From Chlamydomonas sphaeroides (Eukaryota > Chlorophyta > Chlorophyceae > Chlamydomonadales > Chlamydomonadaceae), in assembly GCA_001662425.1 (NCBI GenBank), contig BDDC01000672.1, positions 18,953 through 44,405 of the forward strand: a stretch of 25,453 nt of DNA, in the 5' to 3' direction. The position numbers and the translations under genes are program-made. Shown one piece after another: positions 1-9,500 of the stretch (positions are counted from its first letter, which is position 1; the number at the start of each line of letters is the position of its first letter). The notes beneath the pieces are model-generated. The model saw only the letters and a program-made list of their open reading frames with translations, did no database searches and was not told the origin of the DNA.

Positions 1-536
1 GAGCACAACGACGCCATCCTGCTGCAGCGCCTGCTGAGCGAGGGCGTGTGGGACATTGTTGCCGACGCAGCGGACAGGTGCAAGCAGTGACCTGCTGGGG
101 TGGTTCCAGCTGCCGGCCTGGTGTTGGTTGCTTTCGGACTTGCCCGTAACTGCCATACACGGCTTTCGATTGCCCCCAAGATCGATGGCGCCTGCTTCCC
201 GTAGCATCCGCTGCCGTACCTTGGGTGCTGCCGTGCGCGTCGTACGTACCCGCCGGACCCCCTTCCCTCAGGTACGAGGACCGCCGCGCCTGGTTCAGGC
301 GCCACGGCAGCAGCGTCGAATCGTACGTGGCCGCCGTGCTGGCGCCCTACCGCCGCGCGCTCAACATGATCAGCGGTCCGAGCTCCGGCAGCCCCAAGTC
401 ACCTGCAACGCCGGGGGCCGCGACCCTGCTGCGCCGCTGGCTGCAGGCGCTGCTGCAGGGGCCGGTGGCGCAGGGGCTGGTCGCCGTGCTGCTGGTGGCC
501 GCCGCCGTGGTGGTGCTGCCAGGTCAGTGGCCCTAG
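1..536 (+). CDS. 3' end of an unrecognised gene with a C-terminal hydrophobic helix (partial)
   Basis: The gene enters from outside the window. Exon 1..77 is read in frame 1 (starts EHNDAILLQRLLSEG) and is followed by a GT donor at 78. A pyrimidine-rich tract and an AG acceptor at 270-271 lead to exon 272..536. The join restores one frame across the split arginine codon (...DAADR-YEDRRAWFRRHG...). The rest is alanine- and leucine-rich and ends with a membrane-length hydrophobic stretch (GLVAVLLVAAAVVVLPG), so a tail anchor or last transmembrane helix is likely. The stop is TAG at 534-536, but CAG|GTCAGT at 520-528 is also a good donor, so the real gene may splice on to an exon I cannot identify. 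I see no TGTAA signal in the following few hundred bases. I recognise no family. The splice model is well supported; the end is less certain. Confidence 0.5.
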
Positions 537-2183
537 GGGCAATCACGTGCACAGAAACACCATCAACCGTTGAGAGGGAGGCCGCTGTGTCAGGAACGAA
601 CATTTGCTCTTCAGACGGTTGGCCCCCAACCCCTTACACCTAGGTTTGGGCTTCCGTACAGACGGTTGCAAACATGCGCAGCTCAAATTGTGACATTGCA
701 CACCAAATGATTCGCACATACCGGTAGCTCACGTCAGCTAGCCCTTGCTACTCGCTGGCACCCCGTCAAGCCGCGCTCTGCCTTGGCCCTCCGCACGCAG
801 CCCTGCTGTACGCCGTGTCCATGCAGCGCAGCTTAACATCGAGCCGCTGGGACTAGGCCTGAATCTGGCCCTGGCCCTGAGCCTGGCCGCCAGCTAGCTA
901 GCGTCGTCCACTGCCCCACCTGGCTCAAGCCACGATGGCGCCACATTCGTCAGGCCCAGCCAGCTAGCAGCGCTATATGCCGGGACGCATTTGTACCCCG
1001 TGGTGCCTGCCCTGGGTAGGTCCGTTATTGCCCAGCCTGTACAGCCTGCCGGCAGCAGGGTTGCGCAGCAGTACATTCATACAGGGCCACGCCACCATTA
1101 TGTGGCCCTACGTAGGCGCCGAGATAGGTGTTGCTCAAGTTGCTGTGTACAAGCTTCCCGAGCGCGGTTACTGCTCGCTGCCTTTGCGCGTACCTGACGC
1201 GCTGCCGTGCGGGATGACAGGGGATGACGGACTGCGGCCCTTGCTTGTTGCCGAGGGCTGCTGCTAGGGTCCATCTGAGGCAGGGGTGCCTGGGCCCGCT
1301 CGCTCCGGGTCAGGCTGCCGGCAGGGTTGCGCAGTGCAGCGGTACACCAGTACTGCCGTACAGGGCCACGCCACCATTACGTGGCCGTACGTACACGTTG
1401 CTTGAGATACCTAGGTTTTGATCTAGTTGTTGCTGTGACCTGCTTCTCGAGGGCGCGCGGTTAGCGCTGACTTCGCGGGCACCTGCCGAGCGAGCGAGCT
1501 GCCGTGTGCGATGACGAGCAGCCTGCGGCCCACCCCTTTCAAGCGTATCTGAGGGGTGCCTGGGTGAGGCAGCCTGGCATGAGCGCTGCGGGACCTTTGC
1601 CTGTCGGGGCGCGCGGGCCCAGCGGCTGGCCGCTGGCTGCTGCGCTGGACGATCCATGCATTATTCGACGGATTTCGCGAAGGCAGCACGGTTGTCGGCA
1701 CGCGAGCGGTGTCATAACCAAGCAGCCGGTAGCTGTGCAGTTGTTGATTGCAATGGCCCGCCGCTCACCGATCTCCGTCGGCGCACGCAGGCGATGCTGC
1801 CCACGCCCGGCCATGTGCGTGCCGCTGCCAGCAGCCCTGCTCCGCCGCTGCGATGGCTGGCCTCCGCCATACATCCGGCGGCGGACCAAAGCTGACTGAT
1901 CCTACCTGAGAAGCCTCCGAAAGATGCGGTATCACAGCTAGCTCGTTGCCGCCCATAGCCCAGCCTCGAGCGAAGGAGCACCAGCGTCGAGCCCGCACGC
2001 CCACGCTGCAGCGAGCTCCGCTCGCCCCGTCCACCGCGCGCCGCCCAACAGGCATGCTCATCAACAGCGCACCAAAACGCTCTGATATGCCGATGGCCCC
2101 CCTGGCTGTGAGACGGCGACCTCCGCTTTGCGGTGTAACGGTCAACAAAGCCACCCAAGCCATCTCGCTCGGCCACCCGCCCC
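537..2183. other. Stretch without a supportable gene
   Basis: No reading frame here carries a recognisable domain, and the open frames in several phases look like GC-rich chance ORFs. The main structure is the diverged tandem repeat at 1038-1580. A short hairpin (AGGGCCAC...GTGGCCCT) lies around 1080-1106 inside its first unit, and a slightly imperfect version occurs in the second unit. Confidence 0.5.
1038..1580. repeat. Diverged tandem repeat, two units of about 265-280 bp
   Basis: Unit A spans about 1038-1316 and unit B about 1317-1580. Matching blocks occur in the same order: CTGCCGGCAG...GGGTTGCGCAG, then ACAGGGCCACGCCACCATTA, then GCTGCCGTG(C/T)G(G/C)GATGAC with CTGCGGCCC, then a TCTGAGG...GGGTGCCTGGG block. 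Identity is patchy, with small insertions and deletions between blocks. Neither unit has a convincing coding frame. It could be a decayed non-autonomous element or a local duplication; I cannot tell which. Confidence 0.7.
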
Positions 2184-2340
2184 CTCACTTCCCCGCCGCC
2201 TGCTCCTGCTCGGCCGCCGCCAGCGCCGCCGCCGCATCTCCACCCTCGATGCGCTGCAGGCCGCCCACTGCGGCGTTGGGCTCATCGGTCACCACCTCGT
2301 ACCCCAACCCCACCAGCGGGTACTGAAGCAGGCCCCCGCC
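2184..2340 (-). pseudogene. Inverted fragment of the DDM1-like last exon
   Basis: Positions 2192-2323 are the reverse complement of 13637-13768, inside the last exon of the DDM1-like gene. I count one mismatch over about 132 bases. Weaker similarity continues on both sides: to about 2184, across the stop codon with a deletion of about 8 bases, and to about 2337. The fragment has no start codon or splice context and is not a functional gene. Because the source is a single exon, the copy does not show whether an RNA intermediate was involved. The near-identity implies a recent event or gene conversion. Confidence 0.9.
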
Positions 2341-2356
2341 GCCGGGCCCCCTGTCG

Positions 2357-2377
2357 TGCCACAACCTAGTTGTGGCA
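2357..2377. repeat. Short perfect inverted repeat (9-bp arms, 3-base loop)
   Basis: TGCCACAAC, loop CTA, GTTGTGGCA. It lies just beyond the inverted DDM1 fragment and may mark one edge of the rearranged segment. No transcription unit ends here that I can support, so I do not call it a terminator. Confidence 0.6.
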
Positions 2378-2764
2378 TATTATCGTCGGGTCACGGTTAG
2401 CGGTTGGTGTTCTGTGTGCGTGCTGTGCAAGCGTGCGAGCCGCGGTCCTCTCCTGGAGCGTACGGCATGAGCCAGCGCCTAGGCCGTTGCGCGTCGCCAG
2501 AGTTGCTACTCTGGGACGCGCCAGAAGATACCACGTGTAAGACGCTCCGTCTGCATTGCTTTCCCAGTGCCATTATCAGAGTCCGTGGCTGATCCGGCTG
2601 CGTCAAGCGTCACGCACCGCACCGCACCAGGAGGCGTGCCTTTGTTAGTTGTTAGTTGGCTGCATGCAGTCTGCCGTGCACGTAACATGTCGTGACACCC
2701 GGCCACCGGGCCCCCGCTACCCCCGCCGCCGGGCCCCCGCCGCTGGGTCTGGAACACTTTGCAC

Positions 2765-2818
2765 CCTTCCTGTGGTGCCTCGCCTTCCTGTGGTGCCCCG
2801 CCTTCCTGTGGTACTCCG
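2765..2818. repeat. 18-bp tandem repeat, three copies
   Basis: Three consecutive 18-base units (2765-2782, 2783-2800, 2801-2818) begin CCTTCCTGTGGT and differ at only a few positions near their ends. On the minus strand they read as a repeated APQEG/VPQEG-type peptide in an open frame with no other sign of being a gene. The array directly precedes the second DDM1 fragment. Confidence 0.85.
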
Positions 2819-2820
2819 CA

Positions 2821-2847
2821 TGCTGCCCCGTCAGCAGGTCGGGCGTG
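2821..2847 (-). pseudogene. Inverted 27-bp fragment of DDM1-like exon 14
   Basis: A perfect 27-base reverse-complement match to 11697-11723, which encodes the TPDLLTGQ part of the remodeler. It has the same inverted orientation as the larger fragment at 2192-2323. The order of the two pieces mirrors their order in the gene (2.2 kb matches 13.7 kb; 2.8 kb matches 11.7 kb). They may therefore be survivors of one larger inverted duplication, although the sequence between them no longer matches the gene by eye. Confidence 0.75.
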
Positions 2848-4250
2848 CTGCTGCACCGCTGGCGGCGGGAGCCGGCAGTCTCGCAGAGGGCAGGTAGGTT
2901 ACAAAACGGAAGCGAATCAAGAGTCTGTATCCGCGCGCTGAGCCTTGGCTGCTGCGAATGAGAACGTACCGGAGCAGGAGGAGCCAGGGTGTCTGAGACT
3001 GGGTACTAGTACCCAACTAGTCTATCTGGGTACGGGACCAGTAATTACCTCACGTGGCCAGCAGCAGCCCGTGGGGTCCTAGCGAGCGCGGCTTGCATCC
3101 TGCCTCTACCTCTACCCTGTGCCTTCCATCCCTCGCCTGCTGCCCTCGCCTGCTGGTCCACTGCAAGCGCCAGCCAGTCATCCCACCTCCCTGTGTACGA
3201 CACCGCCCAACATGCCGCTGACCGCGTACGGCAGGGTACTGCGCATCGGCTTCATGGACACAGCCACCGGGCGGGGCCCAAGCGCACGCTACGGGCCGCA
3301 CCGCACTGCGAGCCCTGCCGCAACCTGGACACCTACCCGTGTTGGCTTAGCGTCAGTTCAATCACCCATGCTTTGTGCTCATCTCGTTGAACCACCGATA
3401 CCACGTCCGGCTACGCAACGCACATGCGCCTGCTGCCGCGGCTTGAGGCGCACGAGGCCCCTGCTGAACAGCAGCAAACGGCACGCATGACGTCACGACA
3501 CAGGGCACATGATCCACAACCTGACGGCCGCAACCGCTGCCGGCTTGCAGCGTTACACACTCCATGTGCCACGGCGTGAGGCGCACATGTCCCGTGTTAA
3601 GTTCGGTTGTAGCAGCACAGGGGCACGTAAATAGACAGGAGCACGAGCCCGCATCACGCGCTGCCGTCAGCATCACACACTCGCTCAACTTGGCCCCGGC
3701 GCAGCGATGGCCGTACGTGGGATGAGGCGCCTGCACACAACCAAGAGAACCGCGGACAAGTGGTTACGTCCTATAGTCGCACGACACGCCCAGGCCTGTC
3801 ACGGACCCCCATGTCGGGGTCGCGCCGCAGCGCAATACCGTAGCATGCACCTGCTCACACCCCTTCCCTCACTCCCGCCACTGCCCCTCATGCCACCACG
3901 CCGCCGCTGCTGTGCACCGCTGCGCGCCGGAGCCGCAGCGTCCACCGCGCCAATGCTGGTGCCGCCCACACTCATGCCCCGACCCACATGCCCCACGCAC
4001 CCGCCTGTGCTGTCATTCCCAGCGCCGTCCGGCCCGGCCCAGCCCACCGCCAGACACCAGCACACGCCGTACACTGCCGCCGCCACTCGGGTCGCGAGTA
4101 CGCACATGCGCGCTCCCCAAGGAGCTCCTAGGAAACCTTGCAATGCAGTAGCAGCGCCAGCAGCTAGCCCCCCACCCGCGCACGCGCATGACCCTACCTG
4201 CCCGCGACCCTGCACCGGCTCACCAGCCCCGAAACCCACCGCCGCGCTCC
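2848..4250. other. Stretch without a supportable gene; low-complexity C-rich sequence
   Basis: A perfect 14-base palindrome (GGGTACTAGTACCC) lies at 3001-3014. From about 3840 to 4400 the plus strand is rich in short CCACC/CCGACCCACATG repeats. These open long frames on both strands: proline/histidine/alanine-rich on plus, glycine/alanine-rich on minus. I regard these as composition artefacts. The 3' end of the minus-strand membrane-protein gene may extend into this region, but I could not identify another exon. Confidence 0.4.
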
Positions 4251-5897
4251 TCACGCCGGCTGCCGCCGCCGTCGCACCGCTGCTGCAGCCGCGCCGCCCT
4301 GCGCTTCCCCGCAACGCGCCACGACCTGCACCGCCCCGCCCGACCCATATCCCGACCCACATGCCACGCCCGCGCCTTCCCCGCCCAGCTCACGACCCCC
4401 TGGCTCGACGCGCGCCCGATCCTGCTGTACGCTGCCGTACGATTGCCGCACATCATCCGTGACGTAGCGGTACAGTCCGTACATGAGGGCGTGGCAGCCC
4501 ACAAACAGCAGCGTGACCAGGTTGGCAGCGGGCGCTAGGCCGGCGCGGCAGAGGGGCGCGTCCAGCGGGATGCCGCCCGCCGCCACCGCTGCACCGCCGA
4601 AGGTGAGGCCCAGCCACAGCCGCTGCCGGCCCACCTGAGGCCGCGGGGCGCGGGATTGGACGTGGATGCGGGGTGGCAGGTGCAGCAGGTGTGTTGGTGT
4701 CAGCGCGGGGCCGCGTGCGCGCCCGCTGCAGCCTGGTCATGGACGCACCCAGATTGTGGCCTGCTGGCCCGCAGCAAGTCCGACCGAGGCAGGGCTCCAA
4801 GTGCGCCGCGCACCTTTCTCCGCCGCACGCTGTAGGAACCCACCACCACGGCCGCCGCCAGGGCTATGCCGATGTAGAGCAGCTCGGGCAGCCAGGGACG
4901 CGAGCGGCCGAGGAGACTGGGTGGAGGTACAGGGAGGAGGCAGGGCAGCGGCGCGGTTATCGCATGGATCGCTGTCTAGCTGCCCGCCCTCCCTGTGCCC
5001 GGCCGCTTCCTGGGTGCTTCCGTACAAATCACGCCGCGGCGTGAACGAGGGCGTTGCCGACTAGCTGGAACCTCTCGCCCATTCCGTACTCTACCTCCAG
5101 CCCCAAACACCAGCGCCTTGCCATGCCGCAACCCACCCTCCGCCCTCTCTCAGGCTGGCGGCTGCGCCCTACTCACGCCACGACGGATATGAGGCCATTG
5201 CCTGCCACCAGGCTGCGAGCGCGCCGGGACGGGGGCCGCAGCGCTGCCCCGTGCTCCTGCTCGCCCGCTTGTCCCTGGCCCTGTACGGCAGCTTGCCCGG
5301 CTGGATTACTCTCCGGCCGTTGCGCCGCCCTAGGCGGTGATAGCTCGTCCGAGCTCGCTGCCAGCGCTGCGCTGAAGGCGGCGCAGCCGGTGCCGGCCAC
5401 ATCCAGGGCCACGGCCAGTGGCTGCCAGGGGCTGGTGCGAAGCAGCAGGCAGTGACTGAAGAGTGCGGCCTGTACGGGGATGCGATATGGGGAAAGGAAG
5501 GGGAGAAGGTAAGGCAGCAGTCTGTGTCGCCGGGTGCTGGCAGGTGGCTGGGATGAGACAGTAATTGGACGCGTCCCGTGCCAGTGCCCTCGAAGCGGCG
5601 CACCGCGTTCATGACCGCGTAGAAGGCGAAAGATAGCGACCAGGCCGGTAGCGGATGGCGAGCAGCGCCTTGCCGCTGGCGGAGCGCGAGGCAGCATGCG
5701 ACACCGAGGACGACTCCCACCACGGTCAGCGGCGCGAGGTGCGGCCAGCGCACGGCAACCCCAGCGAGTTGTTTGAAAGGCGCCGGACATGCTTGCTGCG
5801 TCTCAGGCGGAAACAGCAAGGACAGCGTTCGTCGGGCGTTACTGCGGAGCGCTTGTGTTGCTGAGGGAAAGAACACCTCGACAAATTCAAAGGACAT
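4251..5897 (-). CDS. Polytopic membrane protein of unknown function
   Basis: Read on the minus strand as exons 5897..5571, 5469..5177, 4916..4814 and 4634..4251. Phases agree throughout and give about 368 residues from ATG at 5897 (MSFEFVEVFFPS). The best junctions are the GTGAGT donor after 5177, the CCCAG acceptor before 4916 and the AAG|GTGCGC donor after 4814. The donor after 5571 (GTCCAA) is weak. Hydrophobic segments suggest six to eight membrane helices, for example LAPLTVVGVVLGVACCLAL, PLAVALDVAGTGCAAFSAAL, LPELLYIGIALAAAVVVGSY, LWLGLTFGGAAVAAGGI and AANLVTLLFVGCHALMYGLY. A hydrophilic loop rich in Q, E and P separates early from late helices. The last exon may end at a donor near 4452 (after YRYVTDD), because the residues beyond are low-complexity. 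AG acceptors lie just before the ATG, so this may be an internal exon of a longer gene. I recognise no family. Confidence 0.55.
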
Positions 5898-6254
5898 GGC
5901 TGCGTCTGGGTTGCACCCACGCACACAGACCGGCTTCGAAAATAGTCACGGGCAGCCATGACACAACCCAGGCACGGCCAGCGCAAACCCTGGCCATCCC
6001 CACCCACGTGCTCGCCCCCTGAGGCTGCGAAACATGTCCCTTCCGCACGATGATAGCCCAGCAAGGGAAGCCGGAGACATGCCTGTATGTGCAAGGGACT
6101 CTTTAGGTGCAACGGTTATTCTTTTCTGGGCCTGCCGATTCAAGCGTTCGAGTAGGGTGGGCCGGCCTTTCTTGGCCTCTTTCCTAATTATTGAAAACAA
6201 TAGCACATCTGGAATTCATGCGTTCTGGGTTGCGGCGATGCGTGTTGGCTAGGG

Positions 6255-6495
6255 CTTCGGAATGCTGTGCGTGCGGCGCTTGCGCCCGATGAAGGCCAAA
6301 TGGCGCGAAGACCAGGGGCACCACCGGGAACAGCACCGAGCACCCGGCCCACGCGCGCTGTGTTCCCTGACACCTGGGCCAGTTGACCGACTGGATTGAG
6401 CAGGCGTCACACAGCTAACAGCGCTATGGCGATAGTGGGCATTGATAGCGCCGCGTTGACCGCGCAGATGGCCGAGCGGAGCCCTGGCTCGCCAA
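6255..6495 (-). CDS. Possible upstream exons of the minus-strand membrane-protein gene
   Basis: After a TCTTACAG acceptor, exon 6495..6411 reads GEPGLRSAICAVNAALS...IAIALLA, a hydrophobic segment. It is followed by a GTGACG donor and a second acceptor (GGCCCAG) before 6373. The next stretch continues in a compatible phase and reads AWAGCSVLFPVVPLVFAPFG, again membrane-like, to about 6290; its 3' limit is unclear. Both pieces lie upstream of, and on the same strand as, the membrane protein at 4251-5897, and could be its 5' exons. I cannot place the connecting junction to the MSFEF exon. Chance hydrophobic frames are also possible. Confidence 0.3.
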
Positions 6496-6599
6496 CTGTA
6501 AGAGCCAATACACAACTTATTTGGCATGGAAGCAGTATGTCACCTTGCTGACCAGCGTAATTGCACGCGCAGGCCTCTGACGACGGCGAGCCAGCCGCG

Positions 6600-9500
6600 A
6601 TGCGTGCTGCATATGACAAGCGCTCTCGCGAGCTGCAGCGACCGATGTCAGGCGCGCCCGCGTCGGGCGACGAGGATGCCTCGGTGAGGCGCACATCGCT
6701 CCACGCCACCCCCTTCCCTCACGCGACCCGCCCGACCCCGCCCCGCCCCAATATCTCCGCCCCGGCCCCATTGCTCCCCCCTGCCGCGGTTCAGGAAGAC
6801 GTTGACAGCTCGGAGATTCACCCCAGCCAGGTCAACGTGACGGTCAAGGGCGGCATGCAACTGGCACTTGCGGAGCTGCTCAACAAGTCCGCTGTGTACA
6901 GCGGGTTCATGCACGATGAAATGAAGAACAACATGGGCGATTTCCTCGACGCGCCGCCCACGGGCGCAAGCGACCAGGCGGTGGCGCAGCCGCCCCCCGC
7001 CAAGCGCGCCAAGCGCGGCGCCAAGACCAAGACCAAGGCCCCCACGGCCCCACCCGCCAACCTGACGCCGACCCAGGTGTGCACCTGCGCACCTGGTTGA
7101 CATCGTTCGGTATAGGCCTCGCTCCGGGACTTGGCATCGTGTCGCACCCGCAACCGGCTTGTCGTGGTCTTCCGCGCCCCATCCTCATTCCGTTGACGCG
7201 GCCGCCCCGAGCTGCTGCCAACGGCACCGGCACCGCCTTACCCCCTCACGCCCCGCAAGGAGCTTCGCAGCTGTCAGCCACACGCCAAAACAAACGCCCA
7301 CGTGGCGTCTCCCTCCCTCACTCCGGCCCCTCCTCCGCGCAGCGCCTGCTGCCCCTGTTCCGCAAGGAGCTGCGCGACTACCAGCTGCAGGGCGTGGCGT
7401 GGCTCATCAGCCTGTTCAAGAACGGAGTCAACGGCATCCTGGCGGACGAGATGGGGCTGGGCAAGACGGTGGGTGCTGCAGGGAGGTGGTTGGGGACGCA
7501 GCGGGAAGCCGGCTTGGTTGTGGAAGCTTCCGGGGCTTGAAGCTGGGGGGATGGGAGCGGCGGGGGCGCAAAGGGGTTAGCCGCATCCTGGCGGACGGAT
7601 TTGGGCTGGCCGAACGGTGCGCTAGTGGGCGTTGTGGGAGAGGAGGTGGCGGGGCGGGCTTGTGCGTGGGCACGGGACTCCGTGTGCAAATGCAGCCCCC
7701 GCCCCTGCTGCCCCGCAGGCTCAAACCATCGGCTTTGTGTCGTACCTGTGGGCGAAGGCCAAGGTGGGTGGGCAGCAGCGCGGACGGCGAGGTTGGCAGG
7801 ATGGTCTTTAAGGTCGTGCCGCTCCGGCGGGCATGGCCACGTGCCGACACGAGTCCGCTAGTCCTGGTCTTGGCCCGGGTGTGTTCATTCATAGGTAACA
7901 GAAAGTAACGACCCCTCGCGGCACGCCCTGGGTATTGGTCGCGCGTAGCAAACATGGATGCCCGTGCGGGGAGCGAAGCTCAGCGCCGACCCACAAAATC
8001 CTGATCCTGCGTGTGTGGGTATGCAAGAGCCCGAGCACCAACTCCTGCCCTGGTGCGGCACGTCCGCCGTGCTCGGCCGCCGTCCGCCCGCTCCCAGCCC
8101 TCCCCGCTGCCGAGGCCCATGCTGTGCCGCCCCGCCGCCTGCGGCCCCCGCTGCCACTGCTGCCTGCGTCCCTCGCGCAGGAGCGCGGCGGCAAGGTCCT
8201 GATCGTGGGCCCCCTGGCGGTGGCGCACAACTGGGTCAACGAGTTTGCGCGCTTTGCCCCCGACATCCCCACGCTGCTGTACCACGGCGACAAGAAGGTG
8301 GGGGTGGGGCGGGCGGGACTGAACGTGTGGGTTTGTGGTTGTGCGGAATACGGTGCAGCGGCAGCAAGTAAGGGAGCGCAAGGGAGTGCATATGCGCAGA
8401 CAGGCCGGGGCTGGCATTGGAGCGGCGTGGAGCAACCAAGTGGATCGCCTGCACCTGCTGCTCGGCGACCGTAGTATCTTGGTCGATAGAGTATAGGAAC
8501 CATCAAATCGTATCGACGTATTAATAGCAGGAATACAAACATATTAAAGGCAGCTGCTGGCCTCATGCTGCTCGGACCCCAGCCGTCTGCAGTCCGGCAC
8601 GGGGAGCCTGTTGTGAATGCACTCACCATATCCCGCGCGGCCTCCCATCTTGACCCCCACACCCTGCCAACGGCGCATGCCCTCCACCTGCCAGGAGCGG
8701 GAGGCCCTGCGCCGCAAGTACCTTGCCCCGACAGGTGCGGTGGTAGGACGACGGTTGGGCGGGCGGCTAGGTCTGCGGGGTCTGCAGCGCGTGCGTTGCG
8801 ACGGAACAAGGAGCCAAACACCTTCACACGCATTTTTCTAGACCGACCCTCCCCATCAGGCGCTGCCCGCATGCCGTACCCGCGCACGATGTCACGCCGT
8901 CTGCTGCCCCCGCCGTTTCCCCCGTGTTCCCCCAGTCACCGCGCGCATGCCGGTGGTCATCACCACCTATGAGACGATGCTGAACGACCGGTCCGCCTTC
9001 CAGGCGCACAAGTGGACGCTGCTGGCGGTGGACGAGGTGGGGGAGTGGCGGAGGGAATGTGTGTTTCGTGTGCAGGCAAATGTGTGGACTCTAGGTGCTG
9101 GCGGCTGCCGCGGGTGGACGGGGTGGGGGGTGCCGTGCAAGTGTCATCCCCTGCCCCCTCCGCCATCTCGGTAAGGTGGCGGAGGGGGCAGGGGAGGAGG
9201 AAAAGGGGAAGAGAAGACTCCGAGAGACGCTGCCAAGCACCGGAAGACGTGGCCGCGTATCATACCGGAAACCGCTGTGTGGCGCGACCTGTCCGCAGAC
9301 TGCTCCGGCACGTGCCCCTTGCTTTCCCTTGTCTCCGGCCCTGCCAGGGCCACCGGCTCAAGAACCCCACCTGCCGCCTCATCAACGAGCTCAAGGCGCT
9401 CGACACCCAGTGCCGCCTGCTGCTGACGGGTACGAGCCGGAGGGGGCCTGGCCTCCTGCCTGCCTGTAGGCGCCGCGGAATGGCTGCTGCCTAGCACGGG

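Noticed and set aside
2357..2377. Hairpin considered as a transcription terminator.
   Set aside because: No T-run follows, no gene ends here, and the window looks eukaryotic.
2184..2847. DDM1 fragments considered as a processed retrocopy.
   Set aside because: Neither fragment crosses an exon junction, there is no poly(A) tail, and the two pieces are separated by unrelated sequence. A retrocopy is not shown.
3707..4462. Long plus-strand open frame rich in proline, alanine and histidine, with an overlapping glycine-rich minus-strand frame.
   Set aside because: Both arise from short C-rich repeats; there is no domain, splice context or codon pattern of a gene.
6120..6180. A possible tRNA, because of a GATTCAAGCGTTCGAGTAG stretch resembling a B box.
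   Set aside because: No acceptor stem, D-arm or anticodon arm can be folded around it.
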